64,000 bases of DNA from Orbicella faveolata (Eukaryota; Cnidaria; Anthozoa; Scleractinia; Merulinidae). Under the pieces are notes generated by a model. It searched no databases, had not been told where the DNA came from, and saw only the letters and a list, made by a program, of their open reading frames with translations. Each line of letters opens with the position of its first letter. Within the stretch, counting starts at the first letter, position 1. This document shows positions 49,830-62,146 of the stretch, in pieces. The position numbers were made by a program, and so were the translations under genes. Location of the stretch: contig NW_018150206.1 in assembly GCF_002042975.1 (NCBI RefSeq), positions 354,352 to 418,351 of the forward strand. The letters run 5' to 3'.

Positions 49830-50282
49830 CTGCCGGGAGGGGTGGACTCCCATATAAAAAGGAAGGGCGAGCACGTCGTAGCTTTCAGGGGTTAAAATGG
49901 CGGTTTTGGTACCTTGTAGGGGTAAAACAATTTCAAGCCACGCCCAAAAACAGGATCTTGATCCCTCTTAGGGGTTCTTTTAGCCTGCGTAGCAAGCGTC
50001 TCCGTGGGGTTGGAAGCAAAGAAAGACCGAGGAACGGGATTTTCGGTGTTTTGTCTGCGCGGAAAATGGGGCGAGAGCCCAAAAAAAGAAAGAGGGGGTT
50101 GGGAGAGGGGAAGGAAGGAAACCCTCCCCTCCCCCTCCCCCCTCTTTCACTCGCTCCATTTTTCGCGCTGTAATTCTTTGCTCCCGAACCCCACAGAAAC
50201 GCTCGCTACGCAGGCTAGGGTTCTTTTCAAAATTTCCGACGAGCACCCACGTCTTTTTTTTATATATGGGACTCCTCCTCGG
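49830..50282. mobile_element. MITE A (outer), interrupted by MITE B
   Basis: The left end GGACTCCCATATAAAAAGG and the right end TATATGGGACTCCTCC are inverted. CGTTTGAACCC flanks both sides (49819-49829, 50283-50293) as a target duplication. Without MITE B (49981-50226) the element is about 207 bp. Relatives lie at 23945-24080 and 53775-54100. Confidence 0.8.
49981..50217. mobile_element. MITE B (inner), TAGCCTGCGTAGC termini
   Basis: TAGCCTGCGTAGCAAGCGTC pairs with GAAACGCTCGCTACGCAGGC at the other end. GGGTTCTTT lies on both sides (49972-49980, 50218-50226), a 9-bp target duplication inside MITE A. The right half recurs at 55430-55553. Confidence 0.88.
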
Positions 50283-51744
50283 CGTTTGAACCCAACCGTT
50301 TGGCATCAGTTCCAAAAATTGCTTTATACTCGAGAAAACGCAAGTAGCCTTTGTAAGTTCTTGAAGTTGTCCGTAATCATCAGAGGCGGAAAAAGTGATT
50401 TTTAGTCTGAAAAGTGATTGTAATTCCTGAAGTTGCGTGGGCTGCATTGTAAAACGGCCATCAAAGCTTTGTTTACGTCAGTGTTTGTCAGACGTCTAAT
50501 CTTCCACATCAACGGGAGAGGGATTGAATTTCTGCAACCTGCGGGCAAATATCAGTGATATTCATCTGTCTGGTACCACATGTCGTGCGATATCACTTTA
50601 CTGAATCACGTAACTGTAATAAGAAAAATAAATTTATGAAAATCAGGTGTACTTGATAAAAGAAAATAAACAATGTATCATCAAAAGGTGAGCTGTCTCG
50701 GCATGTTTCTGCGCCAGTTCATTTGGAGAATTTGACTTTTAACTGAAATTATCAGCAAGACCGTAACTAGTAACAAGCGAACCAAGGCACTTGCCTCGGT
50801 AAAACGTTTAAATTTATTTAATTTCGCGTAAGAGGCTATGTAAGCTTATTAAAAAAAAATAAAAGTAAAAGAAGCTTTTTGTGGTAGTTACTTGGTAAGA
50901 ATTTTAGTCTGGCTTCGGCCGTGATCAATTCTGAGCAAGAAGTTCATTCTTTTGACATTTTTTCGTCGGACCATAACAAACCGGCAAATGATGTGGACAA
51001 GGCCCCTCCTTGTATTGACCGACAAAGCTGTTCAGCGGTTTTAGCCCTGAAAAGGCGCGGTATGACAGGGTCGGGGAGTCCTGGGATCCAAGGAGCTGCA
51101 CAGCTGTTGAGAACGCTGACAAGGGTCCTGAGAGGGTTTCTTCCTCGGGTAAGGCTTAGTAGAATTTTTTCCTTGATATAAGTATTATTCCGAATTTTTT
51201 TTGCAGTAGAGAAAAATATAAAAAATGGGATGCAACGGAGTGCAAAGTGTCTCATATCTATCGCAAAGTGCAAGGATCGAAGAGTTAGCTTATTAACCAA
51301 TTTCCTATTTTTATCATCCAATTGCAATGAGTCATTCTGGCCATCCGTTCAAGTTGTGTATATTTATTTGTCGGCAGACACTTCGCGATTGATGTGTAAA
51401 TGAACTAATGCACTGGATTTTGGGTCGTCCATTTACAGATTTCTTCTCAGGTAATCTTAACACTTTGAGTTAAGCTAGATATGGCTAAGATCTTTGAACG
51501 AGCTAGCTTTAATTGACCTAAGAATAAGCCTATGTTGAGATTTTGATGCAGCAGCGAATAACTAAATTGGATGTCAGAAAAAGGACAACCCGGTGATTAC
51601 TTTTTAAGTTCAATTTAGAGATGCAGCGATCCTGATAAGCAAACAATGACTTTATTTTATCAGCAGTTTCAAAAGCGAAGTAGAATTTGCTGCGGATTAA
51701 AACGTTTTGAATGAAAAGTAGTGTTGTGGTTCACCATATTATGC
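50094..51744. repeat. Duplicated block 3, copy 1 (1.65 kb)
   Basis: Repeated at 55430-57080 with offset 5336. I saw no difference. It ends exactly at the N at 51745, after which a foreign contig (51746-55224) is placed. Confidence 0.92.
50908..51148 (+). other. Candidate exon of unknown gene (copy at 56244-56484)
   Basis: An open frame lies between a TTTTAG acceptor and a strong GTAAGG donor and reads SFDIFSSDHNKPANDVDKAP and ALKRRGMTGSGSPGIQGAAQ. The composition is protein-like but I recognise no family and found no partner exons. The opposite strand is also open, so the call is weak. Confidence 0.3.
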
Positions 51745-52141
51745 NTTATTCTAGTAAATGTTTCACTAAATTTTTAAATTTGCATTATAATTAATAAATA
51801 AATGTAAGGTTTGGCATCTAAATCACCAGTCTGCAAATCCAAAAGTACAACAAACCCAGCTAGAGATTTAAACATGGGATTTCTGATTTTCAACTTCGGC
51901 ATCCATTGTTCTCCCTCTCCTGTTGCTGACAATGTTGAATCAACGCGTGCACACTATAATGATAGATTGCTCTGCACTTGCCTATCAGAGAAGTAATATG
52001 TACATGTATATGTAGTAATATGCTAACAACTGGGGAAAGCTGTTAATGGTAACGAAGATTACAGAAGGCAAGTACAGAACTTGCTAAATGTATTGAAACA
52101 GTGGTAACGTTCAAACTGAATTCTACCTTTATTTGCTCTAG

Positions 52142-52553
52142 GTGGAGCAAGCGATCTGAATCTGGGGTGCTTGCTTGTTCAGCTCTCAAGGAACAGTATA
52201 GGCAAACAATTATCCTTGGAGCAGAATCAAGCTCTGAAATAAAGCAACAGTACTGCTCCATTGGAGACAAGAGACAAAAGCTCTCAAGGCCTTTACCTTT
52301 TTACTGCCTTGTCGTCCTACTTCAAGGCTCTAAAGACCTGATAAAGGAGAGAATGGAAAAGCGTCAAGAACATTTTATGCCTACAAATTTGCTGGATTCA
52401 CAGTTTGAAACTCTAGAGGAACCAAAGAACTGTGATTTGTACTCGGCAGTTAATATCTCAGTGGACCAAACTGTTGAGGAAATTACAAATGAAATTTTAC
52501 GGGCCTTGAAAGCCAAATGTGGTGTAAGGGTATCAATACATAGCACGGTATAG
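52142..52553 (+). CDS. IDNK: Gluconokinase (IDNK) last exon, orphan
   Basis: After a TTTGCTCTAG acceptor the frame reads WSKRSESGVLACSALKEQYR, later EHFMPTNLLDSQFETLEEP and VDQTVEEITNEILRALKAK, ending TAG at 52551-52553. This is the C-terminal two-thirds of gluconokinase, the cytosolic enzyme that phosphorylates gluconate to 6-phosphogluconate for the pentose phosphate pathway. ACSALK and HFMPxxLLxSQFxxLExP are family signatures. No P-loop exon lies upstream in this contig. Matching first exons lie downstream at 62147-62991, so this piece is either misplaced by the assembly or belongs to a second copy. Confidence 0.88.
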
Positions 52554-52756
52554 GGAAAATAAATTTTTACTTTTATAAGAAAAGATTGGCTTTGCTCACG
52601 CAAGGGAAAGAGCAGGAGGTCAGCAAGGTTACAAAACTTTGACAAGTGTAGTTACATCGCTTGAATGTATTTTTTCACTGGAGTCAATTCAAAATTTTTG
52701 CACTTCTAGTAATTCCAAGGCAGCTGTAGTAAAATAGCTTGATCTCTTCTCATAAG

Positions 52757-52978
52757 TATTGGAAGACCTTTTTACTCCTTCAAAGACACATGGGCTGTTT
52801 GAGAAGATGGAATATACTGTGAAAAAGTTTGGAAGTCCAGGTATGGGGTCATTATTCTTGTCTCTTGTGCCTGGACTTGGCCTCACAAAGCCAAATTGTT
52901 TCCTAGTTCCATTTAAGCCTCTGTGGAGGAGGGACGTTGCAAGAAGAGCTGTTGATAAAGACATTGACCCAAATTCAG
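52757..52978 (+). other. Candidate exon of unknown gene
   Basis: An open frame ending at a GTAACT donor reads LFTPSKTHGLFEKMEYTVKK and FLVPFKPLWRRDVARRAVDK. I do not recognise it. It shares the 51746-55224 contig with the orphan IDNK exon and another possible exon at 54958. Confidence 0.3.
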
Positions 52979-53774
52979 GTAACTGAATGTAGCTCAACCC
53001 ACTATGTTTCTGGATTGAGTGTCTTGACAAAAAAAAACTCTGGATTTATAGGTAATCACATGATTTCAATAGCAATTAGAAAGAAACAAGTAAGAGTGAA
53101 TTTTTTTCAAAGGCTAACAGTAAGCTGAGTGCAATTTGGTAGTCTGAAAAATTTACACTTATTAATAATACACTTTAAGATAGAATATTTAAGGTCTTTG
53201 CCATACATTGTGTATGTAGGCAGGCTGCCGTACCCTTGATCTTCCAAATATCTTCAACAATGTCTGAAGCTTTTGGCAAACTTCTGATAATATGTTGGAA
53301 AATTTTTGGATAATTACACCAATAAGTACTTTGACTAATCTGTTCTTAACTCTTTCAATTTTTTAAACTGTAGTGGAAAGATGTTAAAGTAGAACCAAAA
53401 TAATTATTGAAACAGAATGATGGTAGTCAAGCAGATTTTTTTGTATTGGAATAATATTATAAATCACTTACAATTACCTTGCAAAAGTGCAATTTTATAT
53501 GACAAGTAGTTTCTGAAACATTCAGCTTCAATCCAATATTATTTTTTTAGAGCTCCAATCTTATTAAATAATAAATTTTTATTATCTCATGTAAATTGTA
53601 GAACCTTTTTTGAAAGAGATTAGGCACATGTAGGGGTAAAATATAGTGAAAATAACTTAACTTTTGAAAAAGGACAAAATGTTAAAATCAGATTTTTGAG
53701 ATGAATTGCTGTTTAGTGATTAAGAAGTGCCCACTCCCCACTGAGTACCCATGATTTATTTGAGAACTGCCCCT

Positions 53775-54100
53775 TCCTCCCCGGGGGAGACTCCCATATA
53801 AGAAGGGCAGGGGTACTCATCATACCTTTTAGGAGTTCTAAAAGAAGATTTGGTAGCTCTTAGGGTGTTCAGCCTCTAAAGGTCCACAGCAAGAGCTTTT
53901 GCAGTACCTTTTAGGGTGCCGAGCCAAAGAAAGTCAGTGCCAGTTTATGTGTTGTTTAAGAATTGGTACCTCTAAAGGGTAAAAAAAAATTCCAAGCCAT
54001 GCCCACAAAATGGGATCTTGATAGCTCTTAGGGACTTTTTTCAAAATTTCCGACAAGCAATCCTGTCCTTTTTATATGGGGTTCCCCCCACCCCAGTCTA
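53775..54100. mobile_element. MITE A relative
   Basis: GGGGGAGACTCCCATATAAG at the left and TCCTTTTTATATGGGGTTCC at the right are inverted, and the interior shares AAGCCATGCCCACAAAATGG with MITE A at 49930. The left region partly repeats (CCTTTTAGGG occurs more than once). From 54101 to 54957 I see only AT-rich intergenic DNA and a weak inverted repeat (GAATGTGATATGG/CCATATCACATTC). Confidence 0.65.
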
Positions 54101-54957
54101 CTCCCTTCCAATCTTCCAAGGAGTGTTCATTGTGAAGGTGAAATTCAAGGTAATTGACAAAGAATAGTTTGACTGATTAGAGGAGTGAGTTATGTAGTCT
54201 ACATTCTTGACAGAATGTGATATGGAACATAAATTGGGAAAAAATTAAACATTCAAATTCTGTCATGGCTGCGAGAGCCCCTACTTCGACAGTTTTTGAA
54301 TTGAAGTAATCTGTTGTTTTTCATTGAAGCGCCATATCACATTCTGATATTTATGTCCAAAAAGAAATGAGCACCCTGCCACTCAAGTGCCCTCCCTTGA
54401 ACTTAACCAAAAGTAAATAAATACCACAAGGGCTAAATTTAATCAATATTCAGGACATGGACCAGAACCAGTATTATTTTCGCTTCTGGCTCAACCTTAC
54501 TCGATAAAAATGTGAAGAAATCTTGAACAATTGTGCCCCATCAAATGAACTCAGACTTGCTCAGGTCAACCCATCTGTTGTTTTCTTCTAATATTTATAT
54601 GGTTATATGAGTGGCACCATAATACCATGCTTAATATTATAGTCTGAACATTATGTAATTATATGTGTTCTCAAATTTCTTGATAGGCTCTAGTAAAATT
54701 AAGGATTAGAAGTGATATAATTTGATAATTCTCTCAAAATTGCATGAGCCATAAGCTAGGCGAGTGCAAATTTGCAAGTGCAATTACAAGATTAAAGATA
54801 AATCTGCCTTCTCTCAGCCAATCAGAATGGAGTAACTTCTCAGTCATGTAATAATTTAATTCTCTGTAATACGTATACTTACACTTCTAGCGTACCGTAA
54901 AGTAATAAAAATTATAAGCTTTTTGCTTACTGTTGATTTTTTTCTTGGGTGTTGTAG

Positions 54958-55224
54958 CTGCTTGTTTTTTGGGGGTTCATTGGGGGATTGAGGTGCAGGA
55001 TAAAACAGTTGGAAGTGACGACAGTCAAAACTGGTCCAGTATTCCTGTCAGTGATGAAGAACTAAATTTTGATTTCATTGTTTGTTTCATTTGTTTCAAA
55101 AGAACATTCAATGTTCATTCTAAATGTGGGATACTGAACAGAAAAAAAAAAATCAAATATGCATTACTTTGCTTTGGGATGAAGGCTTGGCCAGTTTTGA
55201 TTGAATGCTGTGTTTTGCAATTGA
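54958..55224 (+). other. Candidate exon running into the gap
   Basis: After a GTTGTAG acceptor the frame reads CFLGVHWGIEVQDKTVGSDD and IPVSDEELNFDFIVCFICFK before the 205-N gap. Unrecognised; it may be chance. Confidence 0.25.
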
Positions 55225-55429
55225 NNNNNNNNNNNNNNNNNNNNNNNNNNNNNNNNNNNNNNNNNNNNNNNNNNNNNNNNNNNNNNNNNNNNNNNNNNNN
55301 NNNNNNNNNNNNNNNNNNNNNNNNNNNNNNNNNNNNNNNNNNNNNNNNNNNNNNNNNNNNNNNNNNNNNNNNNNNNNNNNNNNNNNNNNNNNNNNNNNNN
55401 NNNNNNNNNNNNNNNNNNNNNNNNNNNNN
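55225..55429. other. Assembly gap (205 N)
   Basis: A run of Ns between contig 51746-55224 and block 3 copy 2. Translations across it are meaningless. Confidence 1.
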
Positions 55430-57080
55430 GGGGGTTGGGAGAGGGGAAGGAAGGAAACCCTCCCCTCCCCCTCCCCCCTCTTTCACTCGCTCCATTTTTC
55501 GCGCTGTAATTCTTTGCTCCCGAACCCCACAGAAACGCTCGCTACGCAGGCTAGGGTTCTTTTCAAAATTTCCGACGAGCACCCACGTCTTTTTTTTATA
55601 TATGGGACTCCTCCTCGGCGTTTGAACCCAACCGTTTGGCATCAGTTCCAAAAATTGCTTTATACTCGAGAAAACGCAAGTAGCCTTTGTAAGTTCTTGA
55701 AGTTGTCCGTAATCATCAGAGGCGGAAAAAGTGATTTTTAGTCTGAAAAGTGATTGTAATTCCTGAAGTTGCGTGGGCTGCATTGTAAAACGGCCATCAA
55801 AGCTTTGTTTACGTCAGTGTTTGTCAGACGTCTAATCTTCCACATCAACGGGAGAGGGATTGAATTTCTGCAACCTGCGGGCAAATATCAGTGATATTCA
55901 TCTGTCTGGTACCACATGTCGTGCGATATCACTTTACTGAATCACGTAACTGTAATAAGAAAAATAAATTTATGAAAATCAGGTGTACTTGATAAAAGAA
56001 AATAAACAATGTATCATCAAAAGGTGAGCTGTCTCGGCATGTTTCTGCGCCAGTTCATTTGGAGAATTTGACTTTTAACTGAAATTATCAGCAAGACCGT
56101 AACTAGTAACAAGCGAACCAAGGCACTTGCCTCGGTAAAACGTTTAAATTTATTTAATTTCGCGTAAGAGGCTATGTAAGCTTATTAAAAAAAAATAAAA
56201 GTAAAAGAAGCTTTTTGTGGTAGTTACTTGGTAAGAATTTTAGTCTGGCTTCGGCCGTGATCAATTCTGAGCAAGAAGTTCATTCTTTTGACATTTTTTC
56301 GTCGGACCATAACAAACCGGCAAATGATGTGGACAAGGCCCCTCCTTGTATTGACCGACAAAGCTGTTCAGCGGTTTTAGCCCTGAAAAGGCGCGGTATG
56401 ACAGGGTCGGGGAGTCCTGGGATCCAAGGAGCTGCACAGCTGTTGAGAACGCTGACAAGGGTCCTGAGAGGGTTTCTTCCTCGGGTAAGGCTTAGTAGAA
56501 TTTTTTCCTTGATATAAGTATTATTCCGAATTTTTTTTGCAGTAGAGAAAAATATAAAAAATGGGATGCAACGGAGTGCAAAGTGTCTCATATCTATCGC
56601 AAAGTGCAAGGATCGAAGAGTTAGCTTATTAACCAATTTCCTATTTTTATCATCCAATTGCAATGAGTCATTCTGGCCATCCGTTCAAGTTGTGTATATT
56701 TATTTGTCGGCAGACACTTCGCGATTGATGTGTAAATGAACTAATGCACTGGATTTTGGGTCGTCCATTTACAGATTTCTTCTCAGGTAATCTTAACACT
56801 TTGAGTTAAGCTAGATATGGCTAAGATCTTTGAACGAGCTAGCTTTAATTGACCTAAGAATAAGCCTATGTTGAGATTTTGATGCAGCAGCGAATAACTA
56901 AATTGGATGTCAGAAAAAGGACAACCCGGTGATTACTTTTTAAGTTCAATTTAGAGATGCAGCGATCCTGATAAGCAAACAATGACTTTATTTTATCAGC
57001 AGTTTCAAAAGCGAAGTAGAATTTGCTGCGGATTAAAACGTTTTGAATGAAAAGTAGTGTTGTGGTTCACCATATTATGC
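55430..57080. repeat. Duplicated block 3, copy 2 (1.65 kb)
   Basis: Second copy of 50094-51744. It starts directly after the 205-N gap and continues into unique sequence at 57081. Confidence 0.92.
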
Positions 57081-58671
57081 GACGTCTTCTAAAAGTACGT
57101 GACGGCGTTTTCCGCCTGATGTTTCTCGTCTTCTGGTATCTACAGATTTTCGGTTTCACATGTCAGGTTTCGGTGGAGGTTTACAATCACGTATGATAAT
57201 GAAACTGTGGCTTTCGATTTTGTCGTGATTTGAAGAGAATTATCATGCATGGAATGAGGCACAAATACAAGCTCACTTGACGTTCTCGTCTGCAATATCA
57301 TAAATTATTTCCTTTCCTTGAGCCAGTATTCATACAAGTTTTCTAAAGGAATTTTCACATTTGGCAAGCATTTTGCTCTCTTGAAGAAAACCAGAGTTTT
57401 TCCATGAAAAAGTGCTCCATGGGAGTTAAATTCAAAATATAACTGTAGTATGTACGGTGCCGTCATATTGAATTATTGATTAAGTTATTTAATGAAGACC
57501 ACTGTCGTTATTACTTCAATTCAGACATAACAAAGTCTTCAGATTGCACATGTTGCCCTCACTTCCCAGATAGTTTTGGCCATGTACCTTCCTAAAGTAC
57601 AGGTACCTGCTGTACATGAACAATCTGCCAAAAAATGGTTTTCTATTCTCCTGTATAAAATTCAGATATATTAGCTTCCCTCTCTTCTGATGGTAACCAT
57701 ATGACATGGTGACTGGCAGTGTGAGCTAAATCTGAAAGAAATAGAGCACCACGTGTTGATATCATAAGAACTCCCCTCCAAGTCTTATGGAACCTAGCCA
57801 TGCTTCCTGGAATGAAGAGCATGGATTTAAATCTATTAAACTTCCAACTCTTAGATTCTTACTGCACATTCTAATTAAGCCACTTCTCAACCATGCATGT
57901 ACAAATCGGAGCTGGTATTTACAGGAAGGACACTTAAACCATGCACCCCTTGCCTTTTTTGTACATGTTTTTTGGTGACTTTAGAATGAAGGGTCTTTAT
58001 GTAAATGTACCAGATTAGCAATTTCCGGTGTAAAAACGCTAAATACTCTTCTTAATTTGATGCACCTTCGTCCCATAGTCACTAAAAAAAGGTACAAAAA
58101 ACGTCAAATGTTGATGGTTCACGTGCCCTCTCTGTAAAATGCTGACGTGTGTTACGTACTTTTTATCTATCCACTTTTTATTACCCATCCTTTTGTGACT
58201 GCTACTTTAGGGCAGCTAGTACTGTACATGAACTGTCTTTTTTATGGGCCAATCTACTTAAATAACAGAATGATGGTGGACAACACTTTTTGCAATCAAA
58301 ATTCTGTGAAACAGTTCTTTGTATTCTGCGTTCCTACTTTGTTTACATTATTTACTACATAATTAAGAAGCTGCATGTATACAGAGTGTCATTTCAGTAA
58401 ATTAGCCTGTGCAGCAATTATGAACAGGGAAGGGAAAGGGAGGTGAAAATGTGACAAGAAGCAGGATTTGCATTATGTGGCCAATTTCCAAGTAATCCGA
58501 TCATGTCAACTGTCAATACATTCATCAGTCAGAAACGAGGGTGTACATCTCTGCATAATAGTGTTGGCTTTACACAGATATATCATCGTTTACTGGCAAA
58601 CACAAATTATCATCCACCTAAGGTGTGTTTCTTCTGTAAAGTGTTAGAAGAGGGAGCAAAATAAGTAAGAG
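57081..58671. other. Intergenic stretch without a supported gene
   Basis: Several short open frames on both strands (for example 57516-57707 minus) have no recognisable motif. A TCTACAG acceptor-like site near 57147 could continue the candidate exon at 56244, but no convincing frame follows. Confidence 0.4.
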
Positions 58672-59594
58672 CATCTAGCATCTAGCATCTGTCCTTCTTG
58701 TGCCTCGTGTCACATAGGGCCTTTTGCAGAAGTTCTCCAGTTTTCTTGGTCTGCTGCGATCATTCTCATTTCCTCCCATGAGCTCTACCCTGCCTCTTCC
58801 CCTTCCTTTTCTACTGTTCATCTCAAGGTTGTCTTGGGTCTCTCGGAACTCCATATGTTCTTCAATCTGATGAATGCACCTCTTGCTTTGGATAGTCTGT
58901 TCGTAAGGTCTTTTATTGCACCTCCTTCTTTACACACTTTCGCTCCCAAGTATGCATGTGAACTCATCAATGTCCTCAATATCCATTTATTTTAAAACAG
59001 TCTTGTCTTGGTTTCTTGCATTGATCCTCGTCATTTTTGTCTTTTCTGTATTGATCTTAAGCCCCACTTGTCTGTCTTCTTCCATCTTTGTTGTTTTATT
59101 CTGAATCTGCTGTTTGGTAGAGGGAATTAGGCTATATCATCTGTGAAATCTAAGTCGTCAAGTTTGGATATTAACCTCCATCTAATGCTGTCCTTCATGT
59201 AATGCTGTTCTCACCATTTCCGACCGTTAATCGTCTGTCAACTCCTCCCCTTATTTGATCTATAATAATCCTACCTAGTATCTTCCCTACAACAGACAGC
59301 AATGTTATCCCTCTTGAGTTCTTGCATTCCCTTAGATTACCTTTCTTTACCAGTTTAACAATAAGCCCAAGCCTCAGGGATCCTTTCATGGTTCCATATC
59401 TTTATCATCAATTAATGCATTTTCTCCGCTGAAAATTCTAAACTTGCTCTCAATGACTCGGCTGTGATGGAGTCAATCCCTAGCCCTTTGCCATTTGTAA
59501 GTCCTTTTATTAGAGAGCAATATAGTAATATTATTGTTGCATATTCTGTGGAATTGAGTTTGTTTCTTCTGATGGCATGGTTTAGGTTAGACAC
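58672..59594 (-). mobile_element. Decayed LINE (reverse transcriptase fragment)
   Basis: On the minus strand, pieces in different frames match a non-LTR reverse transcriptase in order: NGKGLGIDSITAESLRA (about 59500), KKGNLRECKNSRGITLLSVV and GKILGRIIIDQIR (59389-59230), LDDLDFTDDIA (59131-59160, the YxDD box), and GLKIN...KTK thumb sequence (about 59050). Roughly 100 residues of palm between RIIIDQIR and FTDD are deleted. The 3' end is a short GATGCTA tandem repeat at 58672-58690. It is plainly inactive. Confidence 0.8.
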
Positions 59595-62146
59595 TCTAGG
59601 TACACTGTTGATGGTATGTTGTTATTCCCTTGGTTTCAGCTGTTTGCCAAGGCAGGTCTAGATTGTATGCATCCATTGGCTGTCCTTTCATTTGAAGAGA
59701 ACGCTTATCTGAATGCTATAAGGCTTTAACTTAAAGAAAGAGCTCCTATAGCAGGTGTGCCTTATTGCCTCCTTCCCAGTCTCCCCTCTCTTCCTTTCTC
59801 TTCCCATTATTTCTGTTATACAGGCAACAATGAACTATAGACTCAGTGTCATAAGTTTTAGAGGGTTGTTACTTTTGAATGGTCACTGCTCTTGGGATTT
59901 ACCAGGGTAGGAAAAAAAATTGAAATCTTGCCCAATAGGCCAGTAAATTTCAGTTTTCACTTGTCACCATTGAAATTTTACTTACTAGCATAGAGCCAAT
60001 ATGATGGCAATCGTAGGAGAAACACAAACAAAGTATGCTCGGATTTTAATTAATTCATACTTTCAAATCATCTTGCAGTCTTGATAATTGAAATAGTTTC
60101 TGACAGGAACTACAGAATACAGGGTGACTTTTAATCATCCACCAAATGAGCCAGCTTGTATGGCTCGTTTGCTCCTTTGTCATCCACTGCTGAGCCAAAC
60201 AAGCCACTTAATATATAGGCCTAGGACTTGACACATAAACAGATTATTCCTCGTTTTTTAATCCACTGCCAAGCCAAATGAGCCACTAAATATATAGACC
60301 TAGGATAGGACATGACCCACCTAGATTAGCTCAGCTATGTGCAGGCATGTTATAATTGTATTTTTAATTTTAAAACACAATAAAATGTATGTATATGTAT
60401 TTAACGCATATAGATTATTCCTCATCCTTCATCCACTGCCGAGCCAAATGAGCCACTAAATATATGCACCTTCAAAAGTGGCCCTGTATTGTGTAGTTGC
60501 TCTGAAATTATCATAAATTTATCAAGCTAACATTTTTCACCATGACTTGAACGACTACTGAGGCAGATTTTACTTGTCTGCTGCACCACTGTGTATTTTC
60601 ACTCACCCAAGAGAAAATTCTACTTGCCTCAGGAAATCAGACCTGAGTGTTTTTTCCTGCTCTTTTTACTTTTAAAAAAGTCATCAAATTTTATCTTGCA
60701 GCTTTCAAGGGGTCACAACTTTCTGGGGGTCATTGAGACATAACCTTCTGAACTCTATTGTGAAGTGACTATTACAAAATTTAAATGCAAAACATTTAAT
60801 GCTTTACATTCAAACACAATGAAAGTAGCTGGACAGGTGATGGCCATGGTAAAAGGAAGTATTTGTCAGGTGTTGGTGAAAAAAAAATACAAGTGCACTA
60901 GGAAAGTTGCATGTTACAATATCATTTATAAGCTAGGGTTACTAGTTTCGACCCTATTTATGTCAGTCACATGAAATGATAATAGTAAAAATTGCAGTAA
61001 CGTTTTAAAATTGCTGAAAATTATATAGTTTGTTCTTGGCTAGCAAGGCTGAGCTAGTAAATATTATTATCAGGGGGTCAAAGTACAAAGCTTAATCCTG
61101 TTTTTTTTTTCACTCCAAATGCTGCTACGGTCTGGGAAAAGAAGGACCGTAATTAAAACACCTTTTGTTTGTAATAGGAAGGAAGTCTACCTTGTGTACT
61201 GCATTGCAGACATGTTTGTTTTCAAATAAAAGGAGTTTTTGCATAGTTATATGTAATAAATTCAGACAGATTCACTTGCTTACATGTCTGTTTGAATGTT
61301 TGCATCTTATAAGATCCAGTAAGGTTACAAGTCAAGCTGTTGCTTTTACTTAAGAGGGTAGGAATGTTCTTTTAATTTTTTGTGATAGTTTCTTTATTTA
61401 AACAGTCACTTTACACTACCTTTTTTCCCCCTTGGATACCTTTTAGTTGCAAACAACGCAAAATATTCATGGTGGACTACCATAGTAAAAAAAAGGTGTA
61501 CACATGGCACTTCAGTTTGTGTTTCCATTTAGTATTTCTGAAAAAGCACCAATGCACCTAATAAATATTTTGACATTTAAATGCAGTATTTTTGTCAAGA
61601 AAAACCAACTCTTATTTGTATTTGAAAATGATAAGATAAAAAGGCTGGTCCTCAGTTAAAAATGTAACTTTCACTCTTTTTCCCCTATTTGAGTCAAGTA
61701 GCTGCATAGGGGTAAATGGTGTTTCACATAAATGCTGTGCATTTGTTCTGTGTGCAGTGCTTATACAAAGTTGGTGCCAATTATTACTTTTGCGGTCATG
61801 TATGAATACTTACTCTAGGGTGCTATTGCTTGAGTAAATACAGTTATCAGTTGATACACCCTTATATTCAGTAGAAGTTGTGGCTTGTGGAAGGTAAATT
61901 TTAAGTAGAGCTGAAACTGTAAGACTTTCAACCTCAGCAGAAATTTGTTTACTGTAGGTAGGTTAAGTCAAAGTAACAGCTTTGAAACATACCCCAGTTT
62001 CCCAGTTTGCAGCCTTCACAGCTACTGAAATTGCAGTTTTATCAGTAAATGATTGTTTGGCATATCTTATGTTACACATATTATTTACCGTTATAGATTG
62101 GATACAGTGTATGTAACCTGGGCACAAAACATCATTGTTCTCTAAC
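59595..62146. other. Intergenic stretch upstream of IDNK
   Basis: AT-rich, with no supported gene. It contains the three-copy GAGCCAAATGAGCCACT motif set at 60182-60470. The promoter of IDNK presumably lies in its right end, but no clear element stands out. Confidence 0.5.
60182..60470. repeat. Three spaced copies of a short motif
   Basis: TCCACTGCYRAGCCAAAYRA followed by GCCACTWAATATAT occurs near 60183, 60259 and 60430. Two copies are preceded by AGATTATTCCTC. It is an irregular minisatellite or repeat fragment. Confidence 0.7.

Noticed and set aside
54933-55783. Long frames spanning the 205-N gap
   Set aside because: They are translated through Ns and are meaningless as proteins.
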